Below are positions 7,900 to 15,091 of a stretch of 64,000 nt of DNA, one piece after another. Location: positions 62,001-126,000 of the forward strand of contig JALOTL010000004.1 of NCBI GenBank assembly GCA_025457915.1. The letters are read 5' to 3'. Each line of letters begins with the position of its first letter. Position 1 is the first letter of the stretch. The translations under genes were made by a program, and so were the position numbers. The DNA is from Spirochaetota bacterium (GTDB lineage Bacteria > Spirochaetota > UBA4802 > UBA5550). The notes under the pieces were generated by a model. The model searched no databases, was not told the DNA's origin, and saw nothing but the letters and a program-made list of their open reading frames with translations.

Positions 7900-9897
7900 A
7901 TGAGTCAGGTCATTTCCCCGCTCCAGAGGATTAAAAGAATCGTCATCGGAAAGGCGCGCGACCCGAACGCGCCGGACGCATTTCACAAGCTGTCGCTGAT
8001 CGCGTTCTTCGCGTGGGTTGGACTTGGTACTGACGGCATCACCTCTTCATGCTACGGCCCTGAAGAGGCGTTCAGGACCCTTCAGAACCATCACACGCTT
8101 GCGATTTTCGTGGCCCTGTGCACCGTGATAACCATTATAATCATAAGCATCAGCTACCTGCAGATAATCGACCTCTTCCCGACAGGCGGAGGCGGGTACA
8201 TCGTCGCCACGAAACTCCTCTCCCCGTCAATCGGGATGGTATCGGGCTGTGCGCTGATAATCGACTATCTGCTGACAATAACACTTTCCGTGGCCAGCGG
8301 CGCGGACGCGATATTCAGCTTCCTGCCGCAGAAATACCACGGGTTAAAGCTCATAGTCGCCGTGGCCGGCGTGATTATGCTGATCATACTGAATATGCGC
8401 GGAGTGAAGGAATCCGTGCTGCCCCTCGTGCCGATATTCATTTTCTTCATAATCACCCACGTGTTCATAATATTCTACGCGATTGGAAGCCACATGATGA
8501 ACTTCTCCGAGCTGTCCTCGGCGACGTCCGCGGAAATCACGCAGACCCATTCACAGCTCGGGTGGATCGGGATGATCATCCTCATCCTGAGGTCCTACAG
8601 CATGGGGGCCGGCACATTCACCGGCATAGAGGCCGTTTCCAACGGCATACCCATACTCAGGGAGCCGAAGGTTGTTACCGCGAAGCACACGATGCGCTAC
8701 ATGGCTGCCTCGCTTGCGTTCATGGTGGTCGGCCTAATGATCGCGTACCTGCTTTTCAAGGTTGAACCGAAAGCCGGAAAGACGCTGAACGCGATACTGT
8801 TCGAATCCGCAACGTCCGGATGGCCGGGAAACACAGGGCCTGTTTTCGTGCTTTCCATACTCATTTCCGAGGCCGTGCTGCTTTTCGTCGCGGCGCAGAC
8901 CGGATTCCTTGACGGCCCCAGGGTCCTTTCGAACATGGCGATGGACAGGTGGTTCCCCGCCAAGTTCGCCATGCTCTCCGACAGGCTGGTCACCCAGAAC
9001 GGCATCCTTATAATCGGGACGCTCGCCATCATACTCATGATTCTAACAGGCGGCTCCGTGCAGTTCCTGGTCGTGCTTTACAGCATCAACGTCTTCGTGA
9101 CCTTTTCGCTTTCCCAGCTCGGAATGGTAAGGCACTGGTGGCAGTCCAGAAAATCCGAAAAGGGATGGTTCCGGAAACTCGTCACAAACTCGATAGGACT
9201 TGTTCTCACCACGTTCATCCTTGTATCTGTCACGATATTGAAATTCAACGAAGGTGGATGGATAACGATTTTCATAACGGGTTCCCTCGTGGCGCTGGTC
9301 GTCATGATAAAACGGCACTACATAAAAGCCGGGAGGCAGATCAAGAACCTTGACAGGCTCATCTTCACGGCCTCGCCGTCCCCCCTGGAACAGATCCCGG
9401 CCAATAAAAAAAGAAAAAAATCTCCATCCGGACCGAACATCCACGAAAAGACGGCGGTACTCCTGGTCAACGGCTTTACGGGGCTCGGGCTCCATTCACT
9501 TTTCAATATTTTCCTCTCGTTCGGGGACATCTTTAAAAACTTCGTGTTCGTCCAGGTGGGCCAGATTGACGCGTCGATCTTTAAAAGCCACGACGAGATC
9601 GAAAGGCTGAATAACGACATCAGGTCCGGACTCGAAAGCTATGTCCACTTCCTCAGACAGCACGGGTATTACGCGGAATCTCTTTCGTCGATTTCCACGG
9701 ACGTGGTCGAAGAAATCGCCCAACTTGCGCCCGGAATCAAGGAAAAATTCCCGCACAGCGTGTTTTTCGGCGGCCAGATAGTTTTTCCCAAGGAGACCTT
9801 CTTGACAAAACTGCTGCATAATTATACAGCGTTCGCAACACAACGAAGGCTGTATGAACTGGGCATCCCGTTCGTCCTCCTTCCAATAAAGGTATAA
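7900..9897 (+). CDS. APC-superfamily transporter, KimA (YdaO)-like
   Basis: 665-residue membrane protein with about 12 transmembrane segments followed by a cytoplasmic C-terminal domain of about 150 residues. The N-terminal signature DGITSSCYGPEEAF parallels the DALSSVAYGTEQ region of Bacillus KimA. FPTGGGGYIVATKLLSP, GAGTFTGIEAVSNGIP and the C-terminal LHNYTAFATQRRLYELGIPF also follow the KimA pattern. KimA is a high-affinity potassium/proton importer regulated by cyclic-di-AMP. Potassium import is therefore the leading hypothesis, although amino-acid transport cannot be excluded for this superfamily. The dedA gene starts 4 bp after its stop, so they are co-transcribed. Confidence 0.75.
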   Translation: MSQVISPLQRIKRIVIGKARDPNAPDAFHKLSLIAFFAWVGLGTDGITSSCYGPEEAFRTLQNHHTLAIFVALCTVITIIIISISYLQIIDLFPTGGGGYIVATKLLSPSIGMVSGCALIIDYLLTITLSVASGADAIFSFLPQKYHGLKLIVAVAGVIMLIILNMRGVKESVLPLVPIFIFFIITHVFIIFYAIGSHMMNFSELSSATSAEITQTHSQLGWIGMIILILRSYSMGAGTFTGIEAVSNGIPILREPKVVTAKHTMRYMAASLAFMVVGLMIAYLLFKVEPKAGKTLNAILFESATSGWPGNTGPVFVLSILISEAVLLFVAAQTGFLDGPRVLSNMAMDRWFPAKFAMLSDRLVTQNGILIIGTLAIILMILTGGSVQFLVVLYSINVFVTFSLSQLGMVRHWWQSRKSEKGWFRKLVTNSIGLVLTTFILVSVTILKFNEGGWITIFITGSLVALVVMIKRHYIKAGRQIKNLDRLIFTASPSPLEQIPANKKRKKSPSGPNIHEKTAVLLVNGFTGLGLHSLFNIFLSFGDIFKNFVFVQVGQIDASIFKSHDEIERLNNDIRSGLESYVHFLRQHGYYAESLSSISTDVVEEIAQLAPGIKEKFPHSVFFGGQIVFPKETFLTKLLHNYTAFATQRRLYELGIPFVLLPIKV

Positions 9898-9901
9898 ACA
9901 C

Positions 9902-10552
9902 ATGGAAATACTGTTAAAGCTGGCCGATATCCTCCTTCACGTGGATAAATATCTTTCATTCATAATACAGAGCTTCGGGCTCTGGTCCTATGCCGTCCTC
10001 TTCGTAGTGATCTTCGCCGAAACCGGGTTCGTTGTCACGCCATTCCTGCCCGGGGATTCGCTGCTGTTCGCGGTGGGGGCCTTTTCCGCCATCGGCGACT
10101 TCGATCCAATACTGGTGACACTGACGGTTTCCGCCGCGGCCATATTAGGCGACACGGTAAACTACTGGATCGGATACATCGTTGGCCCGAAGGTGTTCCA
10201 CGGCGACGGCTCCAGGTTTTTCAAAAAGGAATACCTCATCAGGACGCACGAGTTTTATGAAAAGCACGGGGGCAAGACGATTTTTCTTGCGAGGTACATA
10301 CCCATAATCAGGACATTCGCCCCGTTCGTGGCTGGAATCGGCAGGATGTCGTACCTGCACTTCATAACATACAACATCGTCGGCGGAATCACATGGCCGG
10401 TTGTATTCATTTCCGCGGGATATTTTTTCGGGAACATCCCGCTGGTTAAACAGTATTTTTCGCTTGTCATCGTCGTTATAGTAATACTTTCTGTACTACC
10501 GATAGCTTACGAGGTTATCAGGAGCCGCAGAAACAAGGCAAAGAATCAATAA
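9902..10552 (+). CDS. DedA family membrane protein
   Basis: 216-residue DedA/VTT-domain protein. It shows the family hallmarks: the acidic and proline motif FAETGFVVTPFLPGDSLLF (residues 39-57), the glycine-rich GDTVNYWIGYIVG segment, and the basic motif FYEKHGGKTIFLARYIPIIR that carries the conserved arginines, followed by FVAGIGRMSY. DedA proteins are inner-membrane proteins implicated in undecaprenyl-phosphate or phospholipid recycling and in proton-motive-force balance. It sits between the KimA-like transporter (4 bp) and tatC (16 bp), suggesting one transcript devoted to membrane energetics and export. Confidence 0.92.
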   Translation: MEILLKLADILLHVDKYLSFIIQSFGLWSYAVLFVVIFAETGFVVTPFLPGDSLLFAVGAFSAIGDFDPILVTLTVSAAAILGDTVNYWIGYIVGPKVFHGDGSRFFKKEYLIRTHEFYEKHGGKTIFLARYIPIIRTFAPFVAGIGRMSYLHFITYNIVGGITWPVVFISAGYFFGNIPLVKQYFSLVIVVIVILSVLPIAYEVIRSRRNKAKNQ

Positions 10553-10568
10553 ACGCGACCGATGAAGA

Positions 10569-11483
10569 ATGGCTGACGATAAAAAAAAGAAAAAAACGAC
10601 CGCGGGCGGGGCCGTCGATAAAACCCCCGCAAAAAGAAAGAAGAAAGCGGACACCGCCGTCCCGGCACATGAACCCGGCCTGAAAAAACAGGACGGCGAC
10701 ATCGAAGAGCTGATCGGCGATATCGCGGACATCAAGAAAAGCGTATCCATCGACGAAGGCGGTTCCGCCGGCCTGCTTTCGCACCTGGATGAATTCAGGA
10801 GCAGGTTCATCTTCAGCCTGATATCGGTGACGGCAGTTACGGTAGTCGCGCTGTTTTTCTTCTCCGATTACCTGCTGAAGGTGATCAACCAGCCCTTCTC
10901 CGCAACCGGGCTTAAATTAAACATATTCAGGCTGATGGACGGGTTCCTCCTGAGGGTAAAGGTCTCGTTTATCGCGGCGCTGCTCATCTGCTTCCCGGTG
11001 CTGGTTTACGAAATCTGGAAGCTCATAGCCCCCAGGATAAACTGGAGGGACAGGGGCTTCCTGAGAACGACCGTGATAGGCGCGGTTTTCCTTTTCTATT
11101 CCGGCGTAGCGCTGACATACCTGTCACTCCCGCTTGCGGTCAAGGCGCTCATAGGGTTCACGCCCGAGGAAATGGCCAACACGATAGACGCGAGCCAGTA
11201 TCTCAGCTTCCTGTTCCTGTTCTGTACATCCATGGGCCTGGTATTCGAACTGCCCATAGTCATTCTTATACTGACCAAAATCGGCCTGGTCACCCCCGAG
11301 TTCCTCGCGAAAAAAAGAAAATTCGCGATAGTAATCATCTGGATTATCGCCGCCGTTGTCACGCCCACGGTGGACCCGCTGACGCAGACGTTCGTGGCCG
11401 TACCCCTTATGCTCCTCTACGAGATTTCCATTATCATCTCGAAAATCGTGGTTAAAAGAAAAAAGGCCGCGGAGCTTTATTGA
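10569..11483 (+). CDS. tatC: Sec-independent protein translocase TatC
   Basis: 304-residue TatC with the standard six-helix core. The signature HLDEFRSR is at residues 72-79, FRLMDGFLLRVKVSF and PVLVYEIWKLIAPRINWRDRG carry the conserved Glu/Pro region, and AAVVTPTVDPLTQ is the conserved C-terminal motif. TatC is the receptor for twin-arginine signal peptides. Unusually, about 65 residues precede the first TatC motif. They are very rich in lysine (KKKKK, KRKKK) and predicted disordered, whereas TatC normally starts a few residues before the HLxEL motif. The matching tatA gene lies about 39 kb away at 50470. The start is ATG with only a weak GAUGAAG-type site, so an internal start is possible but no better one is visible. 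Confidence 0.95.
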   Translation: MADDKKKKKTTAGGAVDKTPAKRKKKADTAVPAHEPGLKKQDGDIEELIGDIADIKKSVSIDEGGSAGLLSHLDEFRSRFIFSLISVTAVTVVALFFFSDYLLKVINQPFSATGLKLNIFRLMDGFLLRVKVSFIAALLICFPVLVYEIWKLIAPRINWRDRGFLRTTVIGAVFLFYSGVALTYLSLPLAVKALIGFTPEEMANTIDASQYLSFLFLFCTSMGLVFELPIVILILTKIGLVTPEFLAKKRKFAIVIIWIIAAVVTPTVDPLTQTFVAVPLMLLYEISIIISKIVVKRKKAAELY

Positions 11484-11570
11484 AGTTCGGACCGTCCCTG
11501 GTCAGTCAGTGTCTGCAATTTCAGCATTGATTTTTTCATCAAGACGGCATATATCCGGAAGGAAAACTGA

Positions 11571-11598
11571 AACAGCGGGGCCTGACGATCCCGCTGTT
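11571..11598. terminator. Hairpin between convergent tatC and inhibitor genes
   Basis: A perfect 9-bp stem (AACAGCGGG / CCCGCTGTT) with a 10-nt loop lies in the 145-bp space between converging genes. No T-tract follows on either strand, so intrinsic termination is uncertain. Confidence 0.35.
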
Positions 11599-11628
11599 CA
11601 ACACGCATGCAGATCAAATTTAAACCGG

Positions 11629-12024
11629 TCATTTTACGGAGATGACGATTTCAATCTCCTTCTGCGGCTTTTCATTCTTCAGCCAGGGCCTCGAGTATTT
11701 GAACGCGATCTTTCCCTCGCCCTGGGCCTTGGCCTTGAACATGAATTCCTGGAATTCATAACCGCCGGGCTTCAGTTCATCAACCTTGTACTGGATGGGT
11801 TTCCCGAAGGTTTCTATGAAACCGCACTTGTTTTCAAAGCCCCAGCTGAATCCGGTGCCCAGCTGGGCCTTCAATTTTATCGAAAAAACGTCTCCGGAAG
11901 AGACCTCTACCCTGTCGTCTTTTTTAGGCTCCGTAACCACCACCTTCGGTTTTGTTGCGCATGATATTAATAAAAAAAACAGAATTGCGAAAATTGGAAA
12001 AGCTGCCAGTCGGCCCTTGCTCAT
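11629..12024 (-). CDS. Chagasin-family (I42) cysteine protease inhibitor lipoprotein
   Basis: 131 residues with a lipoprotein signal (lipobox LIS-C22). The mature domain carries the three inhibitory loops of the chagasin family in order: GTGFSW (the NPTTGxxW-type loop), a Gly-Gly loop in ELKPGGYEFQEF, and SRPW (the RPW loop) near the end. Chagasins block papain-type proteases by inserting these loops into the active-site cleft. The gene starts 22 bp after the stop of a papain-family protease gene, behind GGAGGG, so protease and inhibitor are encoded in one operon. As a lipoprotein the inhibitor would sit in the periplasm or outer membrane, positioned to protect the cell from its own enzyme. 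The loop motifs make the assignment strong; the pairing is inferred from adjacency. Confidence 0.87.
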   Translation of the reverse strand: MSKGRLAAFPIFAILFFLLISCATKPKVVVTEPKKDDRVEVSSGDVFSIKLKAQLGTGFSWGFENKCGFIETFGKPIQYKVDELKPGGYEFQEFMFKAKAQGEGKIAFKYSRPWLKNEKPQKEIEIVISVK

Positions 12025-12046
12025 ATTATCAACCCTCCATGTTTTA

Positions 12047-13339
12047 TTAATCGTTTCTATCGACGACCAGCCATGCGGCGCCGTACCCGATATTGTTGCA
12101 CCCGTACTCGATCCAGAAGTACCCCCTGTCGCCCCACTGGGTTCCCCATGAATTCTTGACCAGGTATGCCTTCCTGTTGTCGTCCCATCCGACGATGGTT
12201 ATGGCGTGGTTGATGTCCTTCTCGCCCTTGCTTGAATCGATCTGGGCGAACTCGTCGAACACCCCGTTCTTGTAAGCCTGCAGGGCGGGGGTCACTTTCA
12301 CGCAGGCGGCGATCGGCCCGTATTTGCAGAGGGCCTTTTTCATTTCATTGACCGATGGTATACCGGCATCGCTCCTGACGTAGCCCCAGGCCTTGATCTT
12401 GTATTCGGAAATCGGATTGGGCATGCAGGCGCTGTTCCTGTTCTTATATGGAATGGACTGTTCCGTGGCGGCGCTGTTTCTCATGAGGTAATCGAACACC
12501 CGCCCGTACCATCCCCCGTTGCAGGTACCCGCCCTCTGCCCGTAGCCGTCAACCGAGCAGTCCAGTATATGCTGTTCGGAAAAATCCAGTTCCTGGTTCC
12601 TCCTGATCTTGTAATTCGCCTCGAGAACCGCCACGGACGTAAAGGCCCAGCAGCTGCCGCAGGTGTACTGGTGCTTGACCGGGGTCACTTTTTTCGCTGA
12701 TACCCAGCTGAAAGCGGCGGCGGTCGGCGACGGCGCGTTTTCAATGTCGCCCTTGTCATAGTCGGGCTCCTGTTTGTCGTTGTTGCGGTTTTCCTCCTCG
12801 CGCTTCCTTTCCTCTTCCAGTCTCTTCTGTTCCTCGTCGTCCTGCTTCTTCTTATACGAGTACTGGTCCTTTTTCCTGTATTCGTAGGACTTGGATTTCT
12901 TCTTTTTATTCTGATTATTCTGGTCCTGGAGTTGGAGCATGTACTGTTTCATGAATTCCTTCCACATCCTTTCCCCCCTGGAAGACTGGACCCTGGCTTC
13001 CTTTTCGAGGTTCTGGGGGATATCGGCCCCTGTTATCTGTGCGATGTTGTACTTCATCATTTCGTTGAGCTCGACCCTGAATTTAAGGTTCCTGTTTTTA
13101 ATCTCGTTCCTGACCTCGGTAAGCATCTTCCTCAGCTCGTCCGGGGTCTTAACGAGTTTTTCCCTGTCGCTTTTAATATTGTCGAGGATCTGCTTTCTTG
13201 CGTCCCTGATCGAAGGCTTTTTTATAACGCCGTCGGATCCATCCTGGCCGGAAAGCGGCGCCTGCCCCGCCAGTGAAAAGCAGAGGACTGCGAACAGGCC
13301 GGATAATAAAACTTTATTCGATCTGTGATTTTTCTTCAT
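12047..13339 (-). CDS. Secreted papain-family (C1A) cysteine protease
   Basis: 430 residues. A signal sequence (first ~26 residues) precedes a long N-terminal region, with a helical part to ~135 and a very charged linker of ~135-200 rich in Lys, Glu, Gln and Tyr. The catalytic domain follows at about 210-428. All four catalytic positions are visible: Q224 (oxyanion hole, VKHQYTCGSCW), C230 (GSCWAF), H378 (INHAITIVGWD) and N396 (VKNSWGTQWG). CNGGW near 273-277 is also typical. The helical part may act as a propeptide, but ERFNIN-type spacing was not recognised. It is the first gene of a two-gene operon with the chagasin-like inhibitor, started by ATG behind GAGGTG. The enzyme should be active outside the cytoplasm. 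Confidence 0.93.
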   Translation of the reverse strand: MKKNHRSNKVLLSGLFAVLCFSLAGQAPLSGQDGSDGVIKKPSIRDARKQILDNIKSDREKLVKTPDELRKMLTEVRNEIKNRNLKFRVELNEMMKYNIAQITGADIPQNLEKEARVQSSRGERMWKEFMKQYMLQLQDQNNQNKKKKSKSYEYRKKDQYSYKKKQDDEEQKRLEEERKREEENRNNDKQEPDYDKGDIENAPSPTAAAFSWVSAKKVTPVKHQYTCGSCWAFTSVAVLEANYKIRRNQELDFSEQHILDCSVDGYGQRAGTCNGGWYGRVFDYLMRNSAATEQSIPYKNRNSACMPNPISEYKIKAWGYVRSDAGIPSVNEMKKALCKYGPIAACVKVTPALQAYKNGVFDEFAQIDSSKGEKDINHAITIVGWDDNRKAYLVKNSWGTQWGDRGYFWIEYGCNNIGYGAAWLVVDRND

Positions 13340-13666
13340 GATCCACCTCTATGTTGCGGTTATTGCATGCGGTTCATTTATTACCGCCGGCCGTTGACAT
13401 CCAGGCCGGTCTCTTCATCATTGTCATGTCGCGGATGCCTTTTTCGCCGTATTTATGAGGTTTTTTAAAAAAACCATACTCAGCCATAGTGCACATCCTG
13501 AAACCTGCTAAAATACCCCGGCAGCGAATAAGGCTTTCCCCTTATATTAAATATTAACACCGCAGTAAACAATTTTTTTCACCAATAAATCAACAATTTA
13601 TATTTACACAGCGTAATAATTTGTTTAATCTGACGACAGATTATTCAATAAAAATGGAGGAACACG
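13340..13666. other. Divergent intergenic region between protease and Spy-like genes
   Basis: 327 bp, AT-rich in its right half. Apart from the inverted repeat listed at 13626-13643, no gene or clear promoter consensus was found. It must contain divergent promoters for the protease operon and the Spy-like gene. Confidence 0.55.
13626..13643 (+). promoter_or_regulatory. Perfect inverted repeat before the Spy-like gene
   Basis: TAATCTG (13626-13632), four bases, then CAGATTA (13637-13643), ending 23 bp before the ATG at 13667 and just ahead of the GGAGG ribosome site. It could be an operator for an envelope-stress regulator or a leader hairpin. Confidence 0.4.
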
Positions 13667-14092
13667 ATGAAAAAAAGTTTCATCTTCATATCAGTGCCCC
13701 TGCTGGCCTCGCTGATGGTCATATTTGCCGCCGCGTCCGGATCGGCTGAAAAACAGATGGGAAAAGGAATGGGAAAAGACCGCGGATGCCAAATGCAGAT
13801 GAAAAACAGATGCGGCGGATGCGGGTTTCATGAATTAAAAAAGCTCGAGATGATGCAGAAGGAACTCGGACTATCGGACGAACAGGTCGAAAAGATATTC
13901 AATATAGGCACGGAATACAGGGATAAATATTTCAAAAACAGAAAAGACCAGGACAAGATAAAAGAGCTTATGACCGAGCACAAAAAGGCCGTAGAAGCGG
14001 TTCTGGATGAAAAGCAGAAGGAAAAATTCAACAGTTTCCACGAGAAGAAAAAACAACGCGTCAGGGGAAAGATGAAAAAAACTGACGATTGA
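13667..14092 (+). CDS. Small Spy/CpxP-like periplasmic protein
   Basis: 141 residues with an N-terminal signal peptide (to about residue 28, ...SGSAEK). A Met/Lys/Gly-rich segment follows with a Cys-containing patch (RCGGCGF), then an amphipathic helical region containing ELGLSDEQVEKIFNIG and AVLDEKQKEKF. These two motifs match the two LTxxQ-like repeats of the Spy/CpxP family (LSDEQ and LDEKQ). Such proteins are periplasmic chaperones or metal/envelope-stress sensors. The Met- and Cys-rich N-terminus may bind copper or another soft metal, which is an inference. The gene is monocistronic with a strong GGAGG site and a strong downstream terminator. Confidence 0.72.
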   Translation: MKKSFIFISVPLLASLMVIFAAASGSAEKQMGKGMGKDRGCQMQMKNRCGGCGFHELKKLEMMQKELGLSDEQVEKIFNIGTEYRDKYFKNRKDQDKIKELMTEHKKAVEAVLDEKQKEKFNSFHEKKKQRVRGKMKKTDD

Positions 14093-14100
14093 CGGTTGAG

Positions 14101-14145
14101 CACGATAAAAAAACCCGGGAGAAAAACCCGGGTTTTTTTATCGTG
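14101..14145. terminator. Bidirectional terminator between convergent genes
   Basis: A perfect inverted repeat with 19-bp arms (14101-14119 and 14127-14145) around a 7-nt loop. It has a CCCGGG core flanked by A7 and T7, so it works as an intrinsic terminator on both strands. It serves the Spy-like gene (plus) and the SGNH-like gene (minus), whose stop it abuts. Confidence 0.92.
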
Positions 14146-15087
14146 CTATTTTAAAAATTTCATCGAGGTTTTTTTCATTTGTTCTATTAAATCCCTGGTC
14201 CGCTTTTCCCTTCCTGCCGCGTTAAGATGGTAGACCGTGTCAAAGTAATATTCTTCAGGATAAAGGAAGTCATAGGGGCTTCCTATCATTTCAATTTTTA
14301 TTTTATCTTTTATGTCAGAATACAGCGAACCCAGATCATCCCTGAACTGCTTTTCAGGATTTCCTGACGGGGGATTCATGGTCGGAAATGCCAGGTAAAG
14401 CCTGACATTTTTCTTTTTACAAAATTCCGACAGGTCATTCATCAGTATCTCGACCTTCCCGGAGACCTTCCTGGGTACGTATTGTCCCATTTTATCGAGC
14501 CTGGGCTTGAGGGCAAGGTGCGCCGTGTAATCGCCGTGTTCGTCGAATCCGGATCTCCTGTAGTTGTATTCGTTCCTCTTTTTGGATTTCGTGAAAATCC
14601 CCCTGAGCCTTCTCTGGAAGGTGATGGGAAGGTTTTCAAAATAACAGTCTATGTTTTCCTTGGAATAATAAAGAAGGGACCTTGGATAAAAAATCGACAG
14701 CTCGACCAGGGTGGTCCTGCCGCCGAAAAAAAGTCCGTCGTAAAAAATATATTCCAGCATGAAGACCAGTATATCGCCGTCCCTGAGATAGGGCTTGACT
14801 TCATTTACGTAGAACTGGGGCCCGAGACCGCCGTGCAGTCCCATGTTGACGACGTTGTACCCTGTCGCGTCCCTTACCATCCCGCTGTCGAACCCGAATG
14901 CGAGCCCGGACCCGCCGATGAATATGATCCTCGGCTGTTCCGTTTTTTCCAGCAATTTATGCTTTTCAATTGACGCGGCGATGAAAATATCCTGGTCGAT
15001 CGGCGACAGGTATATTACGCCCACCAGATACGATATGATCATCGCGATGAAAATCAGGAATTTTAATATAAATCTTTTCATTCGCAA
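14146..15087 (-). CDS. SGNH-like membrane-anchored protein, partner of the MBOAT acyltransferase
   Basis: 313 residues with one N-terminal membrane anchor (about residues 8-28). The extracytoplasmic domain contains IIFIGGSGLAFGFDS, resembling block I of SGNH-hydrolase-like proteins (Ser in GGS), and ends with FDTVYHLNAAGREKRT, resembling the Asp-x-x-His block V. DltD, AlgJ/AlgX and similar proteins with this layout pair with MBOAT acyltransferases to move acyl groups onto extracellular polymers. It begins 4 bp after the stop of the MBOAT gene, so the two form an operon. The exact polymer (exopolysaccharide, lipopolysaccharide or other) cannot be deduced. No alginate or teichoic acid genes are near. 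Confidence 0.72.
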   Translation of the reverse strand: MRMKRFILKFLIFIAMIISYLVGVIYLSPIDQDIFIAASIEKHKLLEKTEQPRIIFIGGSGLAFGFDSGMVRDATGYNVVNMGLHGGLGPQFYVNEVKPYLRDGDILVFMLEYIFYDGLFFGGRTTLVELSIFYPRSLLYYSKENIDCYFENLPITFQRRLRGIFTKSKKRNEYNYRRSGFDEHGDYTAHLALKPRLDKMGQYVPRKVSGKVEILMNDLSEFCKKKNVRLYLAFPTMNPPSGNPEKQFRDDLGSLYSDIKDKIKIEMIGSPYDFLYPEEYYFDTVYHLNAAGREKRTRDLIEQMKKTSMKFLK

Positions 15088-15091
15088 ACCA

